In this document: in pieces, positions 22,658 through 33,446 of the stretch
Numbering within the stretch: the first letter of the stretch is position 1
How the letters are laid out: every line of letters begins with the position of its first letter
Origin: Anaeramoeba flamelloides
Taxonomy: Eukaryota > Metamonada > Anaeramoebidae
Direction of reading: 5' to 3'
NCBI GenBank assembly: GCA_027625915.1
Contig: JANTQA010000032.1
Coordinates: 7,440,001-7,504,000, forward strand
DNA length: 64,000 nucleotides
Program-made: the position numbers and the translations under genes
Notes under the pieces: model-generated
Told to the model about the DNA's origin: nothing
Databases searched by the model: none
Seen by the model: the letters and a program-made list of their open reading frames with translations, nothing else

Positions 22658-25600
22658 ATGAGTCAGAGTGGTAGTGAAAAAGAAAACGAAAAAGAAATTG
22701 AAAAAAAAGAAATTCAGCAAGACGAAGAAAAAGAAAAAGAAAAAGAAAAAGACTTAAAAACGACCAAAAATGAAGAAGAAAACGAAAAAGAAAACGAAAA
22801 AGAAAAAGAAAATACAAAGAAAAAAGTAACTGACGATCCAGAAACCTTATTAAAGAAATTAGAAACGATCAAACAATTTGCATGCGCAATCATTTTTGAT
22901 AAAAAAGGAAAAGTTATTGCTTCGACTGTTAAAACAAAATCAAAAGAAATCAAGTAAGCATTTTTATTTTTTCTTCAGGCTTTCTTTGTTTCTTTAGTAA
23001 TACCAAACAATTTTGAATTTACGATTTCCTTTTCTTTTTTCTTTTTTAAACTAAATTTGTTCTCTACTCCCTTTTCTTTTCCAAGACCAAATCTTTTAAA
23101 ATGAAGATTATTTCCTTTTTTTATTTTTTTGCTTTTTGAAATCATCGAAAAATAAAAAATCCTGAGAACCTGACAATAATATTAAAAGGAAAAGGAATAA
23201 AATAACAAAAGTAAGACAAACTAAAATAGATCTTAAAAATTCAATTGATTCCACTTCACCAAAATTAAATTAAAAATTATTTTTTCATTTCAAAACACAG
23301 ACACCAACAAGGTTTTTGATATTCTTCTTTTTTGGTACACAAGTAATAAAAGTGCAAGAAAAACATTAGATGTTGACAAAGAAAGTAAAAATCCAATAAA
23401 TAGAACAGAATTTTTTGGTAGTTACCGATCAATTCAATCATATTTATTAATTTTATTCCACCTCATTTATGAAATTTTATTATTTTTTAAAAGAGGTCCA
23501 ATTGGAAAATTGTCAAAATTGTAATGTTAACATTTTCAAAATCGAGTTTTACTCAAGTTTTCATCAAGTATTAATTACACAACTAAAAAAGGATTGTGGT
23601 TGTGGAAAAAAAGTTCAATACAGTTTTTAATTTGTAAACTTACAATGAAAAGTAATTACAATTAAAAGAAGAAACAAATTAACTCCAAAGTGTAATCAAT
23701 TCTATTATATTATTATCAATCAGATCAGCAGAAACATGAAGCGACTACTATTTTATTGAGATCCAATAATTTACTTTTCTATACTGGTATTTGAATTATA
23801 AATGGGGAAAAATTTTCACTTCATTTTCAATATTTATAATTTGAGTTCTTAAAGAAGTAGCTTGTAATTTGCGATCTCTATTTGAAAAAGAAAAATCTGG
23901 GAAAAGAAAGTGAAAATTTTTAACCATTTATAATTTAAATACCAAATCCTCAAAAATAGCTAATTTTTTTTTGAAAGATGTTTTTAAAATGGCCCTGTTT
24001 AGCCACAATAACAGTTTTTACAAAACTTCTTTTTGTGGTCAAGTGTTTTTCGTTTGATTGTCCCTTTATTAAAAAAGTGTGTCAAAAAATTTTCAAAAGT
24101 ATCTAGAAAATAGTCAACAAACTTCAGTTGGCCTATTTTTAGTCCTCTATTAAAAAAATTATTAATCACCTTTTTGCTACAAAATTAGGGCATTAAAAAA
24201 ACCGTGTCGCTGGTTTCAGTGAACTTTGTTTTCGTTTTTGTAATTGTTCAGATTTATTAGATGAAAGTTTCAGAATGATCATTTTCTGAAAAAGTAATAC
24301 ACTTATGAAAAAAAAATTAACCGTTTTAATTAGAAAAACAAAAGTTAATATCACAAAGATAAATTTCAACACTTTAGAATTTCTCTGAAATACGAAAACA
24401 AGAAAACTTTGATTTTAATATAAAAATTGACTAAAAATCGGATTTTGCTTTAATTGAATTCTCTCACAAATTCTTATTTTTAATTTCATAAAAATACCAA
24501 AATTAAATCTTTTTTTGAATTACCATTCTTGTTATACGCATTAAATAGAGTTTTCAGACTTTTAAATTTTATTATTGAAAAACTCATTTGTCTTTTTTTC
24601 TTGGCGTCTAATTCTTCTTTTTAAAATAAAGGTTGAAAAAAAAAAAGAAAAAAGAACAAAGAATAAAGAATCTATGAAAAAAGAAAAATATAGTCCTTTC
24701 CAAAAAGTGAAAAACAAAAATATTGAAATTTTTACGATAAAAAGGCCAAATAACTTAAATTTGTGTGTTTGGTGTGAGTTACCAAAACTTTTAGTTTCCA
24801 ATTTTTGAAAAGGACTTTATTAAAAAAATCGATCTTATTGTAAAGCCAAAATACTTTTTTTCTTATTTTTTTTTTTTTTTTGTCAGGACTCTAATAAATA
24901 GAAAGGGTTGAAAGACTGTTTAAATTTTAAATAATTGCATGTTTTTTTCTTCCAGTTCACACCAAAGTGCTCAATTGTGAATAGAGGGGGGGATATAAAA
25001 GTTATGAACAAACTCTATTAATGCTTCTATTAAAGATAGAAAAACAGAATGTTGGTCTTTTTTAAACATTTTTTTTTTTTTTTTCTGTTTCCTTTTTTAT
25101 AAACCACATTAACAAATGTTCGTTATTGGAATACATATTGACTATTATTATATCACGTCAAAACACTTGATTCTAAATAATTTATAAAAATGAACTTTAA
25201 AAAATAATTTAAAAAAAAAGTGACAAATAATTTTACCATTGTCTGTTTTTATACTTTATGGGTCATTGGAAGAAAATTTAAAAAAAAAAGTAAAAAGAAT
25301 TAAAACTGATTTAGAGAAACACCTAACATTTATTCGAAAAAAAAATAAGGTATGTCAAACTTAGAATATGGAATTGTTTTAGAAATTCCTTATTTTGCCC
25401 AAATTCCAAATACTAAAAAAACAATATTTCGAAAAATACCCAAAAATGGGTTCGCTTGTTTACCTATTTTAATAGGTGTTTTAAACGTGTTGAATTTTTC
25501 TCTCTTAATTTTTTTCTTAATTTTTTTCGAAATTTAGAATCTTTTTCAAAAAGCGAGAGAAAAAAGTTCTAAATGTAGTTATGGAAATATGTCTATTGAA

Positions 25601-26074
25601 ATTTTCCGTCTGTTTTATAACTACTTTTTGATGATATTTTGTTACACTGGATAAAATGGCTATAAATAAAATTAAATCACTTTTATTTGAAAAAAAAAAC
25701 TAAATCAATTCATTATTCTTTAATTTATTTATTATTCTTGAATATAATATTGATATTTTAATTTTAATCTGTTGTTTTGAATTATTTTGATATTTTTTTT
25801 TTTTTAAAGGGCATATTTAACTGCATTTGATTCGTATGACGTTACTGTCGGCAATGGGTTTGTTCTAAATGGGTCACATTACATTGTTTACCGATTTTAT
25901 GATACTTTAATTTATGGAAGAAATGGTAAAGCGGGTGAGGGTCCTGGTATTTGTTTACATAAATTCACAAGAACATCTGATGACAAAGAATTATTTGCAT
26001 TGATCACTTATGAATATCCTGTTCTGTCTTCCCGTGCTATTCCTATTTTACAAAAATTTTGTAAAGAATTATAA
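22658..26074 (+). CDS. Profilin-like protein with Lys/Glu-rich N-terminal extension (two exons)
   Basis: Profilins bind monomeric actin and, usually, polyproline and phosphoinositides. Exon 1 (22658-22953) encodes a charged Lys/Glu extension of about 55 residues, then the start of the fold (LLKKLETIKQFACAIIFDKKGKVIAST). After a GTAAGC donor and an AAAG acceptor, exon 2 (25810-26074) gives AYLTAFDSYDVTVGNGFVLN, YIVYRFYD..IYGRNGKAGEGPGICL, a counterpart of the K-T strand, ALITYEYP, and a closing helix ending at TAA. Phases match (2/2), total about 186 residues; the core of about 130 is normal profilin size. The N-terminal Trp that classical profilins use to bind polyproline is absent from the corresponding helix. 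The start is taken as the ATG at 22658, since the reading frame upstream has no earlier ATG. The intron of 2856 bases contains repeats and an MSH3 fragment. The fold call rests on pattern, not a search; other small alpha/beta folds are less likely. Confidence 0.72.
23604..24190. mobile_element. MITE family 2 copy split by a MITE family 1 insertion
   Basis: The left end (GGAAAAAAAGTTCAATACAG) and the following interior (AAGAAACAAATTAACT..., then TATATTATTATCAATCAGAT) match the copy at 58425-58817. The match stops at 23783, where family 1 begins, and resumes after 23944 with CTCAAAAATAGCTAATTTTT. The right end is diverged and placed only approximately. Confidence 0.5.
23784..23944. mobile_element. 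MITE family 1 copy nested in family 2 (161 bp)
   Basis: It starts CTGGTATTTGAATTATAAAT after a TA and ends ATTTATAATTTAAATACCA, with the inner blocks TTTTCACTTC and GAAGTGAAAA present. The right flank has AA rather than TA, so that side has drifted. Because it interrupts a family 2 copy it is the younger insertion. Confidence 0.7.
25273..25460 (+). pseudogene. MSH3 gene fragment inside the profilin intron
   Basis: About 190 bases match the sense strand of the MSH3 gene around codons 660-718 at roughly 80% by eye. Both read ...GATTTAGAGAA-CACCTAACA, then (T)CA-ACTTAGAATATG, and CCAAATTCCAAATACTAAAA followed by ATATTTCGAAAAATACCCAA. The translated stretch SNLEYGIVLEIPYFAQIPNT parallels MSH3 SHLEYVTVSEIPYLIQIPNT. 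The fragment lies on the plus strand while MSH3 is on the minus strand 13 kb away. It covers only part of one internal domain, has a frame disturbance before that stretch and is not bounded by exon-like splice sites, so it is a relic rather than an alternative exon. Confidence 0.75.
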
Positions 26075-28164
26075 ATTACATTCAGATATCAAGACAATTT
26101 ATTAACAAAAAAATTTTTTTTTATTTATTTTATTTTATTTTTTCGTCTTTTACTGTCATTTTTATTTTAAATTGATTTTGTTTTTTGTATCTTCATATTA
26201 AAAAATTGTTTATTAATTAAATATCTAATTCCCAAGAACCTGGCTTTGATTTAATCAAATTTTATTTTTAAAGAGATAGGAATGAAAAAAATATAACTTC
26301 AATTTAAAAATAATTTAACAGTAAAATAGTTTTTTTTATCGTTTTTAATATATTTTTTTATTACATTATTCTAATTCTACTTGTTCAAATTCCAAATCAA
26401 AAATTTTTCAAACAATCCAAATAAATAAAGTTACACCTTATATACATAAACATATATAATATATTATTTTATTTGTATTATTATTTAAATTTGATGAATT
26501 ATTTTTTAAACACCTATAAAATTAAGTCGTTCAGGAATAAAAACCCAAAAGGGAAAACCATAAGAAATATTAAATTAATTACAATTTTTTTGGTACGGGT
26601 TTTGTAAATGTAATATTTTACACTATTTGGGGGTTGATTTTCCAAGTAAAGTATGATCACAGTAAGAAGAATTCTGAAAATCATCTTGAGGCAAATAATA
26701 TCCAGTCCCCTTTATTTTGATTTTGCAAAAAATAAATTTGCAATCTACAACTTTTTCCTTTTTTAGAAACTAGTTTTTTTAATTGTAAAGTTTAAATTGG
26801 GTATTCGTGGGATTTATACATAGTCGGTTTTCTCTTGGAATTGGTCAGACCAAACCAAAGGTTTTAAAACTTGGTTGTTGTGGGGGGGTGGAGAGGGTGG
26901 GTAATATTAAATGTATTCAATTTAAATAGAAATTATATAGTTTCATTTTTAAAATAGTTTTTGTTCATCTTAATTTAATTCATATAATTTTAAAGAATTT
27001 TTTGGATTTTGTTTGATAAAATGTTCAATAAAAAAATAAGAAACGGGGGGGGGTTAAGTTCAAAAAGATCTAAAACAAAACCAGTGTTTGTATACTTACT
27101 GGGATTTTATTTTAATCTGTGTACAAATAAATTCTGAAATTTGTTTCCACAAAATTACAAGATGAAAATAATTTCTTTCTTTGAAAATATTTTGTAGATC
27201 AATATAATTTGGAATTAAATTCAACTTCATCTACATAAAATTATTGATATTTAACTTTTTATTACTTGTTTTTTTTTTTTAAAAATTTTGGAAGGTGTAG
27301 AAATCCCTATTCTTTTGAGTTATATTTTCAATCTAATCACTCTATCAAGCTAATATTATTTTTGAAAGGTAAAAATTATTTTTTTGTTGATTTAATTTTA
27401 ATGCAAATATTATTAATTTCCTATTTTTCAGTTGCTAGGTTATCAGCAAAAAGTATTTATAAACTTCAAAGAATAATAAATCGAAAGAAAGAATTTTACA
27501 TTTGATGAATCAATAAAGTTTTTAAATTTTTAACTAATGGGAATTAATACAAGTTTTTTATAACACTACATAACTTTTAAATAAAAAATTAAAATGATTT
27601 ATTTAGAAAAAAAAGTTAATGGGAGAATAGGATTATCAATATTAAAACAGTTAATTTTTCTTTTTAATTAAATTTTAAGATCTCTTGATGTTTTTGATTT
27701 ATTTTCAAAAAAAATTTCTCTTTTTTTTATTTTCTATTGTTATTTTTCATTATTAAAATAATACTGTTTCTTTCAAGTTAAAAAAATAGTTTTCCAAATA
27801 AAAGTTGTAAAAACTCAAAGATATTTATAAAATTAATAGGAATTGTTATATTTTTCAAGATTTATATAAAAATTCCATATTGAAAACTAAACTCAAATAT
27901 TAATTATACCAATTTAATTTTATTAAAATCAATCAATAAAAAAGTGGAAAAAAAAATGAAATTGTAAAAATGCTAAATTATAATTATATTTTATTTTAAT
28001 TAATTTATTATCATTCAACAATTTTTTAAAAAATTATAATAGTTGAAAAATTAAGAATAATTTTTGATAAAAAAATATGGAAAAGTGAAATAATTAAAAA
28101 AAAAATCAATCAAATCAAATAATTTCCATAATTTCAAATTTAAAATTCAAGTTAAATGTTGAAT
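26075..28164. other. AT-rich spacer downstream of the profilin-like gene
   Basis: About 2.1 kb between two genes whose 3' ends converge. It contains a G-rich strand segment at 26877-26905 and a G run near 27045-27053, rare in this sequence. The segmental duplication described at 27648-30568 begins within it. The short frame at 27266-27505 is unconvincing. Confidence 0.55.
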
Positions 28165-28680
28165 TTAGTTTTTTTTTTTACCTTTTCCTTTTCCTTTTCC
28201 TTTTCCTTTACCCTTTCCTTTTCCTTTACCCTTTCCTTTTCCTTTTCCTTTTCCTTTACCTTTTCCCTTTCCCTTTCCTTTACCTTTACCTTTGGTTTTT
28301 CTTTTTGTTGGTGCTTTCTTCTTTTTTGCTGATTTTTTTTTCTTGTTGAGTCTTCTTTTTTTGAGTGCTCTGTATCTTTGTCTTTCTTCAGAGTCAAGTG
28401 CAAAGTGTTGTTTGTCTTGGATCAAGCATTCTTCTTCAACTAATCTGGCCAAGGATGTTCTTAAGTAGAAGTTGTGAGTTTTGCTGACATCATAATTTTC
28501 TTTGATGTAATTGCTGATCGATTGTCTTGAAAGTCCTTTTCTTGCTCTTGTTGTTAAAATGGCTTCATAAATCATTTCTTGGTATGGTGGGTTTCTTGAT
28601 TTGCTTTTCTTCTTTGGAGTTCGTTTTCTTTTTCTTGGTGCTGGACTTGATGATGATGATGATGATGATGATGATGACAT
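28165..28680 (-). CDS. Linker histone H1-like protein with Gly-Lys repeat tail
   Basis: Linker histones bind the nucleosome entry/exit DNA and compact chromatin. This intronless ORF of 171 residues has a poly-Ser start, a basic patch (PRKRKRTPKKKSKSR), and then an H15 winged-helix domain at about residues 33-105. That domain reads PPYQEMIYEAILTTRARKGL, then SRQSISNYIKENYDV, FYLRTSLARLVEEECLIQ and a terminal strand. A long basic tail made of alternating Lys and Gly follows. The tail is encoded by a near-perfect tandem array of GGTAAAGGAAAA-type codons and differs from the Lys/Ala/Pro tails of most H1 proteins. The start ATG lies at 28678-28680 immediately before the TCA (Ser) run. The gene lies within a segmental duplication whose second copy is damaged. 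Confidence 0.85.
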   Translation of the reverse strand: MSSSSSSSSSSSPAPRKRKRTPKKKSKSRNPPYQEMIYEAILTTRARKGLSRQSISNYIKENYDVSKTHNFYLRTSLARLVEEECLIQDKQHFALDSEERQRYRALKKRRLNKKKKSAKKKKAPTKRKTKGKGKGKGKGKGKGKGKGKGKGKGKGKGKGKGKGKGKGKKKN

Positions 28681-29616
28681 TTTGGTTTGAAGTTTTTTTT
28701 GTTTAAATTAAAAAATGTTTTTTAATAAAAAAATGATTATAATTTCTTGTTTTTTGATTTTAAAATAATTTTTCATTTTTTTTTTCAAGTTATTTGGATT
28801 TTATTTTCAAATAATTCAAGTAATTCCATTATTTATATTTGTAGATTCTTTTTTTAAGACTTTAGCAAATGATATTAATGTTTCTTGTTGTTTTATTTAT
28901 TTTTCAATATCATTGAAATAATCCAATAATTTTACGATTTGGTTTTTCATTTTTGAATGATTCATAATTTAATTTATTATCATATCTTGTTACATAAAAC
29001 CATTCTTTTAATCTATCCTTATAATATTATCAACTATCATTATTAAGACACCGCTAGACAATGATGTTTATTTTTATTCTTTAAAATAAGACCTAAAAGT
29101 TAACCAAATATTTTTACCACCAAAAAAACTGTAACCAATAATAATTTTTTTTGTACAACAGATTTTTATTTTTAAAGGATTTAGAATTTCATAATTCCTT
29201 TAATTAAAATGTTAAAGATCATGTAAAATTATACAGAGATTATTGGATCTTTTGATTCCAGATTAACGTTTTTGTGTAAATTTTTTGAAAAAATCTTCTT
29301 TTTCGTCATCAATTTTGAATATTCTTTGAAATCCTTTTTTGTATGAATACCCACTCACGTGGTTAACCAATAACCTGTTAATTTAGTTGTTTTTCTCTTT
29401 CATATTTATTGTTATTTTTGGATTAAATTATTTTTTTTTAACAAACAAATTGATTCCAAAGAAAAAAATCAAAATCCAAGATCCAAATAAATAGAGTGAA
29501 ATTATCAACTCTTAAATTTTAAATTCCGTTCAGAAGAATAATCAAGAATTTTTTCTAATTCCAAAAAAGAACGTTAATATTTTATTTGAATTATAAATTT
29601 TATATTTGTGTTTTTT

Positions 29617-29741
29617 CAGATACCATATTTTTCTTTGATAAATTGAGTTCTCAAAGAAGTAGGTTGTAGTTTGTGGTTCTATTTGAAAAAGGAAATTGAA
29701 AATGAAGTGAAAATTTTTGCTATTTTTAATTCTAATACCAG
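29617..29741. mobile_element. MITE family 1 copy present only in duplication copy 1
   Basis: The right end TTTTAATTCTAATACCAG is followed by TA, and the interior GAGTTCTCAAAGAAGTAG...GAAGTGAAAATTTTT matches the copy at 23784-23944. The left end (CAGATACCATATTTTTC) is degenerate. The equivalent place in copy 2 (about 46236-46265) lacks it. An imperfect repeat of TTTTATATTTGTGTTTTT flanks the inserted segment. Confidence 0.65.
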
Positions 29742-31119
29742 TATTTTATTTATTAACACATTTTATATTTTTGTGTTCAAATTTCCAATATTAAACTTAT
29801 GAGAAATGAGAAAAAGATCCCCACAAGTTCTTTGAAAGAAGAATTTTGATTTCTTTTTTGGATCAATAAAGAAAAAATAATTGTCAGTTTGAATTAAAAA
29901 GACTTGGAAAATTGGAAAAATTGAAAGCAGCCATTCTCAAAAACAATAAAGTGTTTTGAACCAAATTATTTCAGAACAAAACATAGTTATTTTATGGTTG
30001 TAAACTTTGGAAAGTCACTTGGGTTCATAAAGATTTTATAATGAATGAAAACTTTTATTTTTGATTTGATTTTGAAAAAGTTTTTTTTTTGGAATTTTCT
30101 TTGATGATTCTATCTTTGTTGAGATCTCTTACACCAAGAATTCAAATTATTAAATTACAATCCAACAAAAATCTAAAGACATTAATTTTTTTGAAGTAAA
30201 TAAAAAAAATTTAAGAGTCAGATTTTCGATTTTGGTTTTCATAAAAAAGTGAACATTTTTTTCTTGGATCTGATAGTATTTTTTTTTTAAGGGAATAGTC
30301 TCTATTATTTTTTTTTTGACCAATTTCTAAATAAGGATTTATTATCTAGAAATGTGTTTAATATTGAAAATAAAGAGGGATTTTTCAAATCTAAGTAATT
30401 GGAAAAAACTTTTTGATCTCTTGTAAATTTAGATAAAAAAATTTAATAGAGATTAATCCCTTAAAGAATTAACATCCATCCAAAACCAATCTTCAATGGA
30501 AGAGAAGCAAGAAAAAAAATTCCATAGATTTGAAATTCTTGAAAAGTTTCAATAACAGAAAAACAAAAAAACTAAACATCAAAATTTTATCAGAGAAAAA
30601 TACAACATTTAGATAAAAAAAAAAAAAAAAACACAAGAAAAACTAAAGTGAATTTGATAATTTTTATGGGAATATCTAAAAATAATTCTTCAAAAACCTT
30701 AACAGGAAACAATTTGATTTCTTCAAAATTGACCAGTTTCTAAAAAAACCAAGTAAAGGTGCTGAAAAATGAAACACATTTTAATATTGAGTGATTTTAA
30801 ATTTAACAAACCACAACCAATTCATTTTCAAAAGACGAACTCGTCAATTAAACTTTAAACTATTCGATTTTATTATTTGTTTCTCTTCAAAATAACTTCA
30901 GAAAAGGTCTGGAATTATAATCAATTAGAAATTCAAGACTCATTCAAAGAAATGAAATTATCATTTTTTTTTTCACTTTATTGGGTTTATCAATCATAAA
31001 CCAATAGTCTCACAAGATAAAGAACTTTTCTTTTCATACTCTCTCAAATTATTCAAGTGATTTTTTCGGAATAAAAAAGAGGAAAAAAAATTGTCAAATT
31101 ATACGGAATTTAACAAAAA

Positions 31120-31492
31120 CACAAGAGTAAATATGAATGTTGTAAAAAATAGAGTTTTTGCAATTTTCGAGATAAATAAAGAGTTCCATGCAATTACCCA
31201 CAATTTGTAATAGTAAAAGAATCCACCCTATTGATTTTTGGTATCAAATGAATTTTAAATATAAAATCGTTTGGTAAATACCAATACTCATTTGAAAAAT
31301 GATTTTTTTTTTTCAAAATTGAAAGATTGTTATTTACCAAACAATTTTTTGATGAAAATTATTATTAGTCTATTAATATAATCAGATATTATATTTACTA
31401 TAACCAAATTGTGGGTAATTGCATGGAACTCTTTATTTATCTCGAAAATTGCAAAAACTCTATTTTTTACAACATTCATATTTACTCTTGTG
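31120..31492. repeat. Foldback with perfect 88 bp arms
   Basis: Bases 31120-31207 and 31405-31492 are exact reverse complements over 88 bases, with imperfect pairing continuing inward (TAATAGTAAA / TTTACTATAA). A second, shorter inverted pair (GTTTGGTAAATA / TATTTACCAAAC) lies inside the spacer of about 197 bases. No target-site duplication or ORF is evident. Confidence 0.92.
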
Positions 31493-32140
31493 AAACAAGA
31501 AATAAAAGAAAAAAACAAACTGTTTCAGATCCAATTGAATTTCGTTCATAAGTTTTTTGGTTTCGAAATAATTTGAAAGTGACTGAAGAATAAAAAAAAA
31601 AAACAAAAGTATTTAAGTAGAAAGGGATGTTGTTCTCTGAAAAAAATGTTTAAAAACCAGATTTTAAACTTTTTTTCAATGAAGGGGATTTTCGTTTAAA
31701 CAAAACATTTAAAGCAAAAATCTTTGCATTCTGTCCCACGTAAATTAACACAGAAGAACCATGGAGAGATCCTTTGCTGACTAATTGTGGGTTATTGGTA
31801 AAAATTGCTTAATTTTTGGAAAAGAAAGAAGAAAAAGCTTGGTATAAAATAGGAAAAAAAAAAGAAGATTTTATATCAAATAGTTAGATCAAAAAAAGAT
31901 AACGAAAGAAAAAAATCAAAAATTAAAGAACGAAAAGATAATTTCTTCAATTTCAATAACACTTAGAAGAAAATTGAATTATTTATTTGTTTTTTTTTTC
32001 TTTTTAAAAGAAAAGGGGATATATATTTCAAATTAAAGACAAATAAAAAAGATGTCCAAAAAAGCACAACCTTAATTTTTATTTTGTAAAATTGTTTTGG
32101 TGCTCTTTGTTCACGCCAAGTTATTTGAATGATACAGAAT

Positions 32141-33124
32141 TTAGATGATTTTTCTCTTTTTAAAGAAACCTTTGAGGTAATATACTTGAAGTATCCCAGT
32201 TGCAAACAAAACTAAAATAGAAAGAATCGAGAACCACATTACTCTTGAATTGGTTGATTCTAATTTGATTTGTGAAAGTGTTTGGGTGTTAAAAAAAAAA
32301 ATAAGAAAAAAGGAAGAGAAGAAAAATCGAAAGAAAATTATTTGTTTTTTTTTAGTTAGGAATCGAAAGAAACAAAAAGGAAGTAAAAGATTCAAATCAA
32401 AAAAAAAAAAAAAAACAAAATGTTTGTTATCGATCGAAAGTTTTACCATTGGTATTTCTCATTGCTTCTTCTCTGCCTTTTGCATAAAGTATATCTGTAT
32501 GAATTTCGAGAACCTGATCTTGCATTTTTCTAATTTCTCTCTCTAAGGGACCTAAGTGCTCTTTTTTAGCAATGTCCTCGTAATCTCTTGCAGCGATTCC
32601 GTATTTATAATTGAACGAAATTCTTTGGATGGTGTCTATATTTTAAGTATTTTTAGAAAAAAAAAGAAGAATTATTATTAAGAATTTTTTGTTTATTGTT
32701 TTTCAAATAAAGGGAAAAAAAGAAAAAAAGCAAAGAATTGTTTTTTTTGTTTGCTTTTTTGAAAGATGATTTTTTTCTTTTTTTGTTATTGTTTGGGGAA
32801 TAGGGTTTTCATACCTGATAATAAATTTGGTTGTGGGCGTTTTGTTGTAAAACAAAAGTGGTAGTCACCTGTTTGGTCAGTATGGAAAGCTAATTTCCCT
32901 GGCTGGTTTGTTTCTTTTTTAGCAATGATTTGCTTTTGTGGGTTGTAAACGATGATTTGTGGATGGAGTAAAATAGGTTCCATGAGTTCAAAATCACCAG
33001 TAACTAATGAGTCATGCTCTATTTCTTCATAAACACACTTTTCTTCACGTTGGCCGATATCGAATTGAATGGCAGTTACGATACCCAACAAACAAACAAT
33101 AAAAAAAAAGTTTTTCAATTGCAT
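32141..33124 (-). CDS. p24/TMED (emp24/GP25L) cargo receptor (three exons)
   Basis: p24 proteins cycle between ER and Golgi, help form COPII/COPI vesicles and select cargo such as GPI-anchored proteins. Exons are 32815-33124, 32447-32635 and 32141-32259, with introns of 179 and 187 bases (GTATGA...ATAG and GTAAAA...TTAG). All phases agree, giving 205 residues, the usual size. A signal peptide (QLKNFFFIVCLLGIVTA) precedes the GOLD domain, whose two cysteines (C30, C91) would form the conserved disulfide. Exon 2 encodes the coiled-coil (EREIRKMQDQVLEIHTDILY). Exon 3 holds ESTNSRVMWFSILSILVLF, one membrane helix, and the tail GFFKKRKII. The tail combines the Phe-Phe COPII signal with a basic K-x-K-x-x COPI retrieval pattern. 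The subfamily (alpha, beta, gamma or delta) is not assigned. Its direction matches H1 and MSH3 but nothing suggests co-transcription. Confidence 0.9.
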
Positions 33125-33446
33125 TTGAAAAAATGATTTTGAATTTATTTGATTTTTTTCTATTTTGCCGAATCAAGAGAAATATTGACTCAACCAATTT
33201 TATTTAAATGTGTTTTACTTTTTCGGAAAAACCGTCCTTTCACACACACAAAAAAGAATCCTATTAGATTCAAAATAATCAATTCTGAAGTCAATAATAC
33301 ATTCAAAAAAAGAGAACAATTTTCAAATTATTTTGAAAGGTTTTACGATAAAAGAAAACTGTATTATTGAGGGAACTATTTTTATTATTTGCCAATAGTT
33401 TTTGGGAAAGTTCTTAATTTGGAAAAATATATATCAACACAAGCTA

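Larger units (their letters stand above)
22954..25809 (+). other. Large intron of the profilin-like gene
   Basis: This GTAAGC...AAAG intron holds a MITE family 2 copy (about 23604-24190) interrupted by a MITE family 1 copy (23784-23944), and a fragment related to MSH3 (about 25273-25460). The short frame at 24575-24808 is low-complexity and not convincing as an exon. Confidence 0.75.
27648..30568 (+). repeat. Segmental duplication, copy 1 (2.9 kb, carries the intact H1 gene)
   Basis: Sequence from about 27648 to 30568 is repeated in the same orientation at about 44271-47040. The match covers the 3' flank, the H1 coding region, the 5' flank and about 1.8 kb beyond. Agreement is very high across the gene and over about 29940-30560, and lower in between (about 28980-29600). 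Copy 1 has roughly 150 extra bases near 29600-29800 that contain a MITE family 1 copy. Confidence 0.92.
28681..32140. other. AT-rich spacer between H1 and p24
   Basis: The first 1.9 kb is the upstream part of the segmental duplication, including the MITE insertion at 29617-29741. Beyond it are the perfect inverted repeat at 31120-31492 and otherwise featureless AT-rich DNA. The frame 31330-31518 simply runs through the right arm of that inverted repeat. Confidence 0.6.

Noticed and set aside
25352-25537. Possible alternative exon MSNLEYGIV... in the profilin intron
   Set aside because: It matches an internal part of MSH3, lacks matching splice sites and is unrelated to profilin; treated as an MSH3 relic.
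28152-28403. Lys/Glu-rich minus-strand frame overlapping the H1 tail (same at 44787-45038)
   Set aside because: Frame-shifted reading of the Gly-Lys codon array; it lacks the H15 domain.
31330-31518. 62-residue minus-strand frame
   Set aside because: It runs through the right arm of the perfect inverted repeat, and nothing supports a gene.
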